A stretch of DNA of 64,000 nucleotides from Halomonas sp. Bachu 37 (GTDB lineage Bacteria; Pseudomonadota; Gammaproteobacteria; Pseudomonadales; Halomonadaceae), in contig NZ_CP137552.1 of NCBI RefSeq assembly GCF_039691755.1, positions 744,001 to 808,000 of the forward strand, written 5' to 3'. How positions within the stretch are numbered: position 1 is the stretch's first letter; the number at the start of each line of letters is the position of its first letter. A program made the position numbers and the translations under genes. The notes below the pieces were generated by a model, which ran no database searches, had not been told where the DNA came from, and worked only from the letters and a program-made list of their open reading frames with translations. Of this stretch, positions 55,872-64,000 are shown in pieces.

Positions 55872-57908
55872 TCAGGTGACCCGCTGGCCGGGCTCGGCTC
55901 CGGTATCCGGCGAGAGAAGATAGATACCCGCCTCGTTGGCCGAGGCCAGCACCATGCCTTCGGAGAGGCCGAAACGCATCTTGCGCGGTGCCAGGTTGGC
56001 CACCATCACGGTGAGACGTCCTTCCAGTGCTTCCGGGGCGTAGGCGCTGCGAATGCCCGAGAAGACGTTGCGGGTTTCGCCGCCCAGATCGAGCGTCAGC
56101 TGAAGCAGTTTGTCAGCACCTTCGACATAGTTTGCCTTGGCGATACGCGCGATGCGCAGATCCACCTTCATGAAGTCCTCGAAGCCGATCTCCGCCGCGA
56201 TGGGATCGTCGGCGAGCGGGCCCTTGGGGGCGTCCTTGAGTTTCTGTTCTTCCACTAGGTCCTCCTTCGAGGCTTCGATCATGGCATCGATCCTGTCGCG
56301 TTCCACCCGTGTCATCAGCGCCTTGAACTTGTTGATTTCGTGATCGAACATGATGTCGTGGCGGCTATGCCAGTCCAGACTGTCAAGCGCCAGGAACTGG
56401 CGGGCCTGCTCGGCCATAGCCGGTACCACCGGCGCTAGATAGACCATCAACTGGCGGAACAGGTTGATGCCCACCGAGCAGATATCCACCACATCCTGTT
56501 CGCGTCCGGGCTGCTTGGCCAGCACCCAGGGCTCTTGCTCGGCGATATAGGTATTGGCTTCGTCGGCCAGCTCCATGACCCGACGCATGGCGCGGCCAAA
56601 TTCGCGGACTTCGAAGTCCTCGGCGATGGCGTCGCCGGCCGCGATGAAGCGTGCCAGCATCTGCGGTTCACTGCAGTGGGTGGAGAGCTTGCCGCCGCCG
56701 AGCTTGTTGATGAAACCGGCGCAGCGGCTGGCGATGTTGACTACCTTGCCGACCAGGTCGGAATTGACCCGGGCGGCGAAGTCGTTGAGATTCAGATCGA
56801 GGTCGTCGACGCCTGAGGTCAGCTTGGCGGCGAAGTAGTAACGCAGGTACTCGGGGTTCAAGTACTCGGCATAGGTCGCTGCCTTGATGAAGGTGCCTCG
56901 TGACTTGGACATCTTCGCCCCATCCACGGTGACGAAGCCGTGGCAGTTGACCGCTGTCGGGGTGCGCAATCCTGCGCCGTGCAGCATGGCCGGCCAGAAC
57001 AGGGCGTGAAAGTAGACGATATCCTTGCCGATGAAGTGATAGACCTCGGCGTCGGAGCCGGGCTGCCAGTAGCTGTCGAAGTCCAGCCCCTCGCGATCAC
57101 ACAGGTTCTTGAAGCTCGCCAGGTAGCCGATAGGCGCATCCAGCCAGACATAGAAGTACTTGCCCGGTGCATCGGGAATCTCGAAGCCGAAGTAAGGGGC
57201 GTCGCGGGAAATGTCCCACTCGTTGAAGCCGGATTCGAACCACTCCATCAGCTTGTTGCGAATCTGCGGCTGGACATGGCCGTCATTGATCCAGCGCTGC
57301 AGGAAATCGGCAAAATCCGGTAGCTTGAAGAAGTAGTGGGCGGAGCTGCGTACCTCGGGCGTCGCCCCGGAAATGGCCGATACCGGATCGATCAGCTCCG
57401 CCGGAGTATAGGTGGCGCCGCAGGCTTCGCAATTATCGCCGTACTGGTCTGGCGTTTGGCACTTCGGGCAGGTTCCCTTGATGAAGCGGTCGGCGAGAAA
57501 TAGCCCTTTCACCGGATCGAACATCTGCTCGATATCACGGGTGGCGATATGCCCCTTGTCGCGCAGGCGCCGATAGATCAGTTCGCTGAATTCACGGTTC
57601 TCCACGGAGTGGGTGGAGTGGTAGTTATCGAACGCCACGCCAAACCGGGAGAAATCTTCCTGATGATCGCGGGATACTCGCTCGATCAAGGCTTCCGGGG
57701 TGATGCCTTCCTGCTCCGCGCGCAGCATGATAGCCGTGCCGTGGGCGTCGTCGGCGCAAACATAGTGACACTGCTGGCCCCGGCTTTTTTGAAAGCGCAC
57801 CCAGATGTCGGTCTGGATGTATTCCAGCAAATGACCGAGGTGGATGGCGCCGTTGGCATAGGGCAGTGCGCTGGTGACCAGAATCTTGCGCGGAGCGGTT
57901 TTGGACAT
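55872..57908 (-). CDS. metG: Methionyl-tRNA synthetase
   Basis: A 678-residue class I synthetase. The HIGH-type motif reads [11 protein letters not shown] near residue 16. Zinc knuckle Cys pairs CPKC and CEAC lie near residues 148-161. The KMSKS loop reads [10 protein letters not shown] near 333. A C-terminal tRNA-binding OB domain (about 575-678) begins [11 protein letters not shown]. The length matches the long gammaproteobacterial form. Confidence 0.97.
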   Translation of the reverse strand: MSKTAPRKILVTSALPYANGAIHLGHLLEYIQTDIWVRFQKSRGQQCHYVCADDAHGTAIMLRAEQEGITPEALIERVSRDHQEDFSRFGVAFDNYHSTHSVENREFSELIYRRLRDKGHIATRDIEQMFDPVKGLFLADRFIKGTCPKCQTPDQYGDNCEACGATYTPAELIDPVSAISGATPEVRSSAHYFFKLPDFADFLQRWINDGHVQPQIRNKLMEWFESGFNEWDISRDAPYFGFEIPDAPGKYFYVWLDAPIGYLASFKNLCDREGLDFDSYWQPGSDAEVYHFIGKDIVYFHALFWPAMLHGAGLRTPTAVNCHGFVTVDGAKMSKSRGTFIKAATYAEYLNPEYLRYYFAAKLTSGVDDLDLNLNDFAARVNSDLVGKVVNIASRCAGFINKLGGGKLSTHCSEPQMLARFIAAGDAIAEDFEVREFGRAMRRVMELADEANTYIAEQEPWVLAKQPGREQDVVDICSVGINLFRQLMVYLAPVVPAMAEQARQFLALDSLDWHSRHDIMFDHEINKFKALMTRVERDRIDAMIEASKEDLVEEQKLKDAPKGPLADDPIAAEIGFEDFMKVDLRIARIAKANYVEGADKLLQLTLDLGGETRNVFSGIRSAYAPEALEGRLTVMVANLAPRKMRFGLSEGMVLASANEAGIYLLSPDTGAEPGQRVT

Positions 57909-58012
57909 GGAAGAGGGATCCGTTGACGACAGGCAGTGACAGAAATGGGTGACGTATAAAGGGCGAAGATTGTAGCGGTCTTCGCCCCGGGCTTCATCCG
58001 GCTGGAAGCGGG

Positions 58013-58294
58013 TCAGTACAGCGCTTTTTCTTCCAGCACGACTTCGCGCAGCAGCTCCAGGTATAGCTTGTCCGCTTCGGAATGCTCGCTTGGGTCCTCG
58101 GGAATATGCACGCTCGTGGTATCGGAAATTTCGTTGGCGATGCGTGCCATGACATCGTGGCCGCTACCCTCTTCGATATGCTTGCGAGCGACTTCCAGAG
58201 ACTGCTCCAGTATTTTCGGGTCCTGCAGGAGTTTGCGAATGAAGCCCCGAAGTTCGTTGATAATGCGTGTTTTCTGAATCTCAGATGCGGACAT
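58013..58294 (-). CDS. Small helical protein upstream of metG, unknown
   Basis: A 93-residue, charged, mostly helical protein ([30 protein letters not shown]). GGAG lies before the ATG. It has no signal peptide, membrane segment or Cys motif. I do not recognise the family. It precedes metG by about 104 bases on the same strand and may share its transcript. Confidence 0.65.
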   Translation of the reverse strand: MSASEIQKTRIINELRGFIRKLLQDPKILEQSLEVARKHIEEGSGHDVMARIANEISDTTSVHIPEDPSEHSEADKLYLELLREVVLEEKALY

Positions 58295-58431
58295 GACAAT
58301 CTCCTTTACGCCATGATCGGCGCTTGATTGGACAGGCCGGGGAATTTCCTGACCATAGCATTTTTTGGCCTCGACGGCATGCTTGGCCGGCCCGCCGCCG
58401 GGATCGGTAATGCTGCCCTGGTTAGCTTCGC

Positions 58432-59613
58432 CTACGAAGTCAGGCGCCCGGCTTTATGCTTGACCGGGTTGGCATACTGAACCAGCCACCAGGACTGCAG
58501 ATGAGCAGGCACGGCAGCCAGACGCTGTTCAAACCGCTCGCGGTCCGCTCGAGAAATCTCCTTTCTCGCCACCAGCTCCGGTGCTTCGCCGAGTTTCTCC
58601 AGAGCGAGATAATGGCTCGGGTAGAGGCGGTAGCCGCCGATTACCTGGCGGTCGATCTCGGCGGCCACTTCATCGGGGGTCGCCATGTCGGCGCCGATGG
58701 GTGTGCCGAAGCGCAGTTGGACACGCCCCTTATCACCGGTAATGCCCGTCACGATGGATTGGATGTCCTCGAACTCGCTCTTGGCGTAGTTGCCCTTGGT
58801 TTCCATGTCATGCAGTTCCTGGGCTTTCTGCACGTCGCAAGGGTCGAACTCGTAGCTGATCGACACCGGCACCAGCTTGAGCTCCTCGATGGTGGTGCCG
58901 AAGGCCACGTCGCGCTCGGCGGTGCGCCGCGCCATGGTCAGCATCTTGATGATGGCGGGGTCGGTGCGGTCAATCCCGTTCTTGGCGCGACCTTCGCGCT
59001 GGGCCATCCAGATGGAATGATTGTCCTCGGTGATCGAGTGGCGAATATAGGCGGACAATTGCTGATAGGCAGCCAGCATGGCGCGCTTGCCCCGGGCGCT
59101 GCGCGGTACGATGAAGCTCTTGTTCAGCCGCATCAGGTCGGTGACGTAGGGCTTTTTCAGCAAGTTATCGCCGATCGCGATGCGCACGGTATCGCGCTTG
59201 GCCTGGTAAAGCGCATAGTTGACGAAAGCGGGATCGAGAGAGATGTCACGGTGGTTGCCGATAAACAAGTAGGCGCTGTGCGGGTCGAGCTTGTCCAGCC
59301 CTTCCACCTTGAAGGCGTCGGTGGTCGTGCGGATCATGCGATCCATGTACGACGCGATGCGCATCTGGAAGTCGTGAATGGTGGCCACACCCTTGATTTC
59401 ACGTCGTACGGCATAGCTTGCCAGAGCCCGCGCCAGCGGTGGGGCGATGCGCGCCAGGCGCGGCAGGCGAAAGCGCGTCAGGGCATTGAGCAGTTCCGGG
59501 TCCCGGGACAGGCGGGCGAGGACTTCGGCGGCCTCGTGATCCATATAGGGACGGACGTCGGCCCAAGGGTCCTGGGAAGTATCAGAGCGTAAGGCGTCGG
59601 TGGTATCAGTCAT
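58432..59613 (-). CDS. Glycerophospholipid acyltransferase-family protein
   Basis: A 393-residue protein with the acyltransferase HX4D motif in GNHRDISLDPAF near residue 118 and an EGR motif in AQREGRAKNGID near 208. The family acylates glycerol 3-phosphate or lysophosphatidate at the membrane. The exact substrate cannot be read, and the protein is longer than PlsC (about 245 residues). No clear membrane span is seen. It lies between rdgC and the small helical gene on the same strand. Confidence 0.78.
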   Translation of the reverse strand: MTDTTDALRSDTSQDPWADVRPYMDHEAAEVLARLSRDPELLNALTRFRLPRLARIAPPLARALASYAVRREIKGVATIHDFQMRIASYMDRMIRTTTDAFKVEGLDKLDPHSAYLFIGNHRDISLDPAFVNYALYQAKRDTVRIAIGDNLLKKPYVTDLMRLNKSFIVPRSARGKRAMLAAYQQLSAYIRHSITEDNHSIWMAQREGRAKNGIDRTDPAIIKMLTMARRTAERDVAFGTTIEELKLVPVSISYEFDPCDVQKAQELHDMETKGNYAKSEFEDIQSIVTGITGDKGRVQLRFGTPIGADMATPDEVAAEIDRQVIGGYRLYPSHYLALEKLGEAPELVARKEISRADRERFEQRLAAVPAHLQSWWLVQYANPVKHKAGRLTS

Positions 59614-59671
59614 GCGATCCGTGTGCTAATCAACGAGTGATGGTGAACAGGCGAGGCGGCAGCCGCCTGGC

Positions 59672-60631
59672 TCAGGCTGGTGCCGAGAGCGGGGCTGCAT
59701 CCGTTGCGCCATCTCGTGTGGTTTCGGTCTCGCCATCCAGCCATTCGACCAGGCGGGCGATATCTTGCGACAGCGCTTGCGCCATGAGAATGAAGTCGGT
59801 TTCCAGCCTGACCAGGGCGTCATCGCCATCCTCGGCGTGGTCCGCTTCCTCGATCAAGGCATCGCCAAAGCGCAGCGACTTGAGAGCCAGGTCGTCATGG
59901 AGTACGAAAGCCAGGCGTCCCTCAATGTTCAACGCCAGTTTACTGGCTTGTCGGCCGCTTTCCAGCAGCTGCTGTATTTCGTCGCTATCCAGATCGACCT
60001 GACGCGCGCGCAGTACGCCATCGTCGCCCTTGGCCTTGAGTTCCACCTGGTCGCCCAGCTGCAGATCGCCGGGTCGCGAGGCGGCGTCGCTGAGCCAGGT
60101 GGTCATGGCGCGGATAGGCAGGGTCTTTGTCGCCAATGGCGTGACCTTGAGGCTACCGAGCGTCTCCCTGAGCAAATCCAGAACCTCTTCGGCGCGGCTG
60201 CGGCTGCTGCTGTTGATGCCGATCAGATTGTTGCGCGTATCCCACCACAGCTCCACCTTCTGGCTGCGCACGAATGCACGCGGCAACAAGGCTTCGGTGA
60301 CTTCTTCCTTGATCGCGGTCTTTTCCTTGCGTGACAGCTTGCGGCTCTCCTGGCTCTCCAGCTCGGCGACACGCTCCTCGACTTCCTCGCGTACCACCGA
60401 GGCGGGCAGTAAACGCTCCTGGCGCAGGGCCGCCATCAGCCGCTGCCCCTGCAACTCATGCAGTAACTGTCCCGAGCCCGCTCGGCCGGCGGGAGCGCAC
60501 CAGCCCATGCGCCGGGCGTCGGCGCCGCCTAGTGGCCGGGCCAGCTGGGACGACAGGGCCTCTTCTAGTTGCGCTGTGGCGATACTGGGCGCGCCGTGTA
60601 GACGATAAAGGTGCAGATGCTTGAACCACAT
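59672..60631 (-). CDS. rdgC: Recombination-associated protein RdgC
   Basis: A 319-residue DNA-binding ring protein that restrains RecA. It begins MWFKHLHLYRLHG, the family N-terminus, so the start is set there rather than at the longer frame. LARPLGGADARRMGW near residue 30 and KTAIKEEVTEALLPRAF near 103 are family stretches. Length is slightly above the E. coli protein (303). It stands alone, divergent from the thioesterase gene. Confidence 0.93.
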   Translation of the reverse strand: MWFKHLHLYRLHGAPSIATAQLEEALSSQLARPLGGADARRMGWCAPAGRAGSGQLLHELQGQRLMAALRQERLLPASVVREEVEERVAELESQESRKLSRKEKTAIKEEVTEALLPRAFVRSQKVELWWDTRNNLIGINSSSRSRAEEVLDLLRETLGSLKVTPLATKTLPIRAMTTWLSDAASRPGDLQLGDQVELKAKGDDGVLRARQVDLDSDEIQQLLESGRQASKLALNIEGRLAFVLHDDLALKSLRFGDALIEEADHAEDGDDALVRLETDFILMAQALSQDIARLVEWLDGETETTRDGATDAAPLSAPA

Positions 60632-60844
60632 GACGTATGTCCTGTGCAAAAGGCTGCATATTATGGCGAAAGTCAAGGGTGGGTACCAGTATTGCAATTC
60701 TGTGTCGCTACAGGAATAGCCTGTGTTGCGCACGTTTCAAACTTATGTTTGATTGAATGGCTTGCCCAATCACTGCCATTTTTTTCGGCGAACGTGAATG
60801 TGCTGGCAAACAAAATATTTGGCGATCATAAAAAGGAGAAGTTC

Positions 60845-61282
60845 ATGACCCAATCGTTATCGACGATCAACTTGCGGGTGCGTGGTTACCATCTGGATGG
60901 CTACGGCCATGTCAACAATGCCCGCTACCTGGAATTCATGGAGGAAGGGCGCTGGGCGTTCTTCGATCAGCATCCCCGGCTGATGGAGCGCTTCAAGCAG
61001 GCCGGCATGGCCTTTGTGGTGGTCAATCTCAATATCAATTACCGCCATGCCGCGGTGAATGGCGACGATCTGATCATCAGCACCGGTATCACCGAGGTCG
61101 GTGGCCGCAGTGGAGTCTGTCACCATCAGATACGCCGCGCCGATGGCGCTCTGGTGGCCGATGCCAACTTGACCTTCGTGCTGCTCGATGTACGCGCCAA
61201 CAAGGCCTGCGCCATCGAGGGCGAACTGCACGAAACGCTGACTCGCCTGAGGGTGGACCCGACGGCATTCGAGCGTTCCTGA
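60845..61282 (+). CDS. Hotdog-fold acyl-CoA thioesterase
   Basis: A 145-residue thioesterase of the 4-hydroxybenzoyl-CoA/YbgC type. The catalytic stretch YHLDGYGHVNNARYLEF near residue 15 has the family's acidic residue and the HVNN turn. The ATG at 60845 has AGGAG just upstream; the longer frame is rejected. It cleaves an acyl-CoA thioester of unknown identity. It lies about 190 bases before gyrA. A TATGAT hexamer at 61377-61382 in that gap may be part of the gyrA promoter. Confidence 0.85.
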   Translation: MTQSLSTINLRVRGYHLDGYGHVNNARYLEFMEEGRWAFFDQHPRLMERFKQAGMAFVVVNLNINYRHAAVNGDDLIISTGITEVGGRSGVCHHQIRRADGALVADANLTFVLLDVRANKACAIEGELHETLTRLRVDPTAFERS

Positions 61283-61468
61283 GGTGAAGTCGAGGGTTTG
61301 ACGGTGGTGTTCCCAGCGCGCTGGTCGAGGCCGTTCGGCCTGCGTTGCCCGACTGCCCTTGCTGCGTTCTGGGTGGTATGATGGGCGGGTAATTGCGCGC
61401 CATGCCACGGCATTTTATTGCGCTTTCAACTCTCGCTGTGCCAACGCAGTGCAAAGGATCTGACTTTC

Positions 61469-64000
61469 ATGGGTGACATCGCCAGAGAAATCCTGCCCGT
61501 CAACATCGAAGACGAGCTCAAACAGTCGTACCTCGACTATGCGATGAGTGTCATTATCGGCCGGGCGCTGCCTGACGTCCGCGACGGCCTCAAGCCAGTT
61601 CACCGGCGTGTGCTGTTCGCCATGCATGAACTGAGCAATGACTGGAACAAACCGTACAAGAAATCGGCTCGTGTGGTCGGCGATGTGATCGGTAAGTATC
61701 ACCCGCATGGTGACAGCGCCGTATACGACACCATCGTACGCATGGCCCAGCATTTCTCCATGCGCCATGTGCTGGTGGACGGCCAGGGTAACTTTGGTTC
61801 CATCGATGGCGACAACGCCGCTGCCATGCGTTACACCGAAGTGCGCATGGCCAAGCTGGCGCATGAACTGCTGGCCGATCTGGAAAAAGATACCGTCGAC
61901 TGGGTGGACAACTACGACGGTACCGAGCGTATTCCCGATGTCTTGCCGACCAAGGTTCCCAACCTGCTGGTCAATGGTTCTTCGGGCATCGCGGTGGGGA
62001 TGGCGACCAATATCCCGCCGCACAACATGCGCGAAGTGATCGACGGCTGCCTGGCACTGATCGACGATTACACCCTCTCCGTCGACGACCTGTTGGAGTA
62101 CATTCCCGGTCCCGATTTTCCCACCGGCGCCATCATCAATGGCCGCGCGGGGATCATCGAGGCCTACCGTACCGGCCGCGGGCGCATCTATGTACGTGCC
62201 TGTCACACCATCGAGCATGACGACAAGACCGGTCGCGACCACATCATCGTCACCGAGCTGCCGTATCAGGTGAACAAGGCGCGGTTGATCGAGAAGATCG
62301 CCGAGCTGGTGAAAGAGAAGAAGATCGAAGGCATCGCCGAGCTGCGCGACGAGTCGGACAAGGATGGCCTGCGTGTGGTGATCGAGGTCAAGCGTGGCGA
62401 GTCCGGCGAGGTCGTGGTCAACAACCTCTTCGCCCAGACCCAGCTGCAGAATGTCTTCGGCATCAATATGGTGGCGCTGGAGAACGGTCAGCCGCGCACC
62501 CTGAACCTCAAGGAGATGCTGGAAGCCTTTATCCGCCATCGTCGAGAGGTGGTGACCCGGCGCACTCTGTTCGAACTCAAGAAGGCCCGTGAGCGCGGCC
62601 ATATCCTCGAAGGTCTGGCGGTAGCGATCTCCAACATCGACCAGGTCATCGAGTTGATCAAGGCCTCACCCAACGCCACCGAAGCACGCGAAAAGCTGCT
62701 GGCTCAATCGTGGGAGCCAGGCCAGGTCACCGGCATGCTCGAGCGCGCTGGCGCTACTTCATGCAAGCCTGAGGGGCTGGAAGAGGGCTACGGGCTCAAT
62801 CCTTCTGCCACTCAGTACCGTTTGTCACCCGCCCAGGCCCAGGCGATTCTGGAATTGCGCCTGCATCGTTTGACAGGGCTTGAAACCGAGAAGCTGCTGG
62901 ATGAATATCTGTCGATTCTCGAGAAGATAGCCGAACTGACCCACATCCTCGCGTCCGCGGATCGGCTGATGGAAGTGATTCGCGAGGAGCTGCATGCGGT
63001 CCGCGACCAGTTCGGTGACGATCGGCGTAGCGAGATCCAGGTCAGCCGCCTCGACCTGAGCATGGAAGACCTCATCGCTGAAGAAGACATGGTGGTGACG
63101 GTGTCGCGTTCGGGTTACGCCAAGACCCAGCCGCTGTCGGATTACCAGGCCCAGCGTCGCGGCGGGCGCGGCAAGTCCGCTACCGCGATGAAAGACGAGG
63201 ATGTCATCGAACACCTGCTGGTGGCCTCGACTCACGATACCGTGTTGCTGTTCTCCAACCGCGGCAAGGTCTACTGGCTCAAGGTGTACGAGATGCCCAA
63301 TGCCAGCCGTGGCTCGCGCGGCAAGCCGCTGGTCAACCTGTTGCCGCTGGACGAAGGCGAGGCGATCAACGCCATCCTGCCGGTGCGCGACTACGATCCC
63401 GAGCATTACATCTTCTTCGCCACTGCCAAGGGTACGGTCAAGCGCACGAGCCTCGAGCAGTTCTCGCGGCCGCGTAGCGTCGGGCTGATCGCCATCGACC
63501 TCGAAGAGGACGATCGCCTGGTCGGCGCGGCGATCACCTCCGGGTCGGATCATGTGATGCTGCTCTCCTCCAATGGCAAGGCCATCCGGTTCGAGGAAGG
63601 CAATGTGCGCGCCATGGGCCGCACGGCACGAGGTGTGCGCGGCATGCGTCTGCTCGACGGGGCCGAGGTCATCAGCCTGATCATTCCCAAGAGCCAGCAG
63701 ATCGATACGGAAGCTGCCGAAACCGAGGATGACGCGACGGAAGAGGGCCTTTCGGAAGCGGGTAATGGCGGCCAGATCTATATTCTGACCGCCAGCGAGA
63801 ACGGCTACGGCAAGCGCTCGCGGCTGGAGGAGTTCCCGCTGCGCGGGCGCGGCGGCCAGGGTGTCATCGGCATGCAGACCAGCGAGCGCAACGGCGCCCT
63901 GGTGGCGGCGATGCAAGTCTACGCCAACGATGAAATGATGCTGATCACCGACCGCGGCACCCTGGTGCGTACCCGCGTCGAAGAGGTCTCGGCCACCTCG
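61469..64000 (+). CDS. gyrA: DNA gyrase subunit A (partial, runs off the window)
   Basis: The first 844 codons of GyrA are visible with no stop. The protein begins [16 protein letters not shown]. The quinolone region reads [11 protein letters not shown], with Ser and Asp at positions matching E. coli 83 and 87, i.e. wild type. The active Tyr lies in AAMRYTEVR near residue 124. The GyrA box reads QRRGGRG near 553. An acidic insert (around [13 protein letters not shown]) breaks the C-terminal pinwheel near residue 755. AGGA lies about nine bases before the ATG. Confidence 0.97.
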   Translation, partial: MGDIAREILPVNIEDELKQSYLDYAMSVIIGRALPDVRDGLKPVHRRVLFAMHELSNDWNKPYKKSARVVGDVIGKYHPHGDSAVYDTIVRMAQHFSMRHVLVDGQGNFGSIDGDNAAAMRYTEVRMAKLAHELLADLEKDTVDWVDNYDGTERIPDVLPTKVPNLLVNGSSGIAVGMATNIPPHNMREVIDGCLALIDDYTLSVDDLLEYIPGPDFPTGAIINGRAGIIEAYRTGRGRIYVRACHTIEHDDKTGRDHIIVTELPYQVNKARLIEKIAELVKEKKIEGIAELRDESDKDGLRVVIEVKRGESGEVVVNNLFAQTQLQNVFGINMVALENGQPRTLNLKEMLEAFIRHRREVVTRRTLFELKKARERGHILEGLAVAISNIDQVIELIKASPNATEAREKLLAQSWEPGQVTGMLERAGATSCKPEGLEEGYGLNPSATQYRLSPAQAQAILELRLHRLTGLETEKLLDEYLSILEKIAELTHILASADRLMEVIREELHAVRDQFGDDRRSEIQVSRLDLSMEDLIAEEDMVVTVSRSGYAKTQPLSDYQAQRRGGRGKSATAMKDEDVIEHLLVASTHDTVLLFSNRGKVYWLKVYEMPNASRGSRGKPLVNLLPLDEGEAINAILPVRDYDPEHYIFFATAKGTVKRTSLEQFSRPRSVGLIAIDLEEDDRLVGAAITSGSDHVMLLSSNGKAIRFEEGNVRAMGRTARGVRGMRLLDGAEVISLIIPKSQQIDTEAAETEDDATEEGLSEAGNGGQIYILTASENGYGKRSRLEEFPLRGRGGQGVIGMQTSERNGALVAAMQVYANDEMMLITDRGTLVRTRVEEVSATS

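Noticed and set aside
58456..59592. 378-codon frame opposite the acyltransferase gene
   Set aside because: The minus strand carries the HX4D and EGR motifs. The plus-strand translation has no recognisable family.
61415..63916. Two long open frames (395 and 363 codons) on the minus strand opposite gyrA
   Set aside because: The plus strand encodes a complete GyrA reading. The antisense frames are GC-bias shadows with no family features.

Overview
This window is ordinary chromosome of a moderately GC-rich gammaproteobacterium. It most likely belongs to the Halomonadaceae (a Halomonas-like organism). The evidence is gene order and protein similarity recalled from memory: rsxABCDGE-nth, dusB-fis-purH, accB-accC-prmA, groESL-fxsA, a MaoC-Pta fusion next to ackA, and a PPi-type phosphofructokinase near pyrophosphatase. 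No rRNA, prophage, insertion sequence, integron or CRISPR array was seen. There is one tRNA gene, tRNA-Leu(UAG).

Layout. 0-5 kb: a Mn/Fe-type ABC importer, then an opposite-strand operon of two DUF1538 membrane proteins, a PII-like protein and a CBS-domain protein. 5-11 kb: MaoC-Pta and AckA, an MFS carrier followed by a 42-residue membrane protein, and an Na+/H+ antiporter-family carrier. 11-15 kb: trmJ, groSL with a recognisable sigma-32 promoter, fxsA and an SDR reductase. 15-20 kb: three unknown genes, tRNA-Leu, comF and srkA. 20-32 kb: folE and a succinate-semialdehyde-type dehydrogenase. Then a long leftward run: ppa, dsbD, accB-accC, prmA-dusB-fis and purH. 32-39 kb: a degenerate PP2C-kinase fusion, PPi-type PFK, RNase T, argG, an HlyU-domain protein and a DUF294 nucleotidyltransferase-like protein. 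39-48 kb: a leftward sensory operon (receiver-only regulator, membrane sensor fused to a DnaQ-type exonuclease, 67-residue membrane protein, transporter-linked histidine kinase). It is divergent from a CstA carrier, a small protein ending in Cys-Cys, and an ArsA/Get3-type ATPase. 48-56 kb: nth and rsxEGDCBA, with a diguanylate cyclase gene overlapping rsxA. 56-64 kb: metG, an unknown small gene, an acyltransferase, rdgC, a thioesterase, and gyrA, which runs off the right edge.

Themes. Carbon overflow and scavenging recur: Pta-AckA, CstA and the transporter-linked kinase. So do ion-coupled transport and redox membrane systems suited to a halophile: Rsx, DsbD and the antiporter-family carrier. 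The parts that look least described are four. The first is the DUF1538/PII/CBS operon. The second is the sensor-exonuclease two-component locus facing CstA/CC-tail/ArsA. The third is the PP2C-kinase fusion that has lost catalytic residues in both halves. The fourth is a recurring pattern of short (5-19 bp) tandem duplications in intergenic DNA, several starting at or spanning stop codons.
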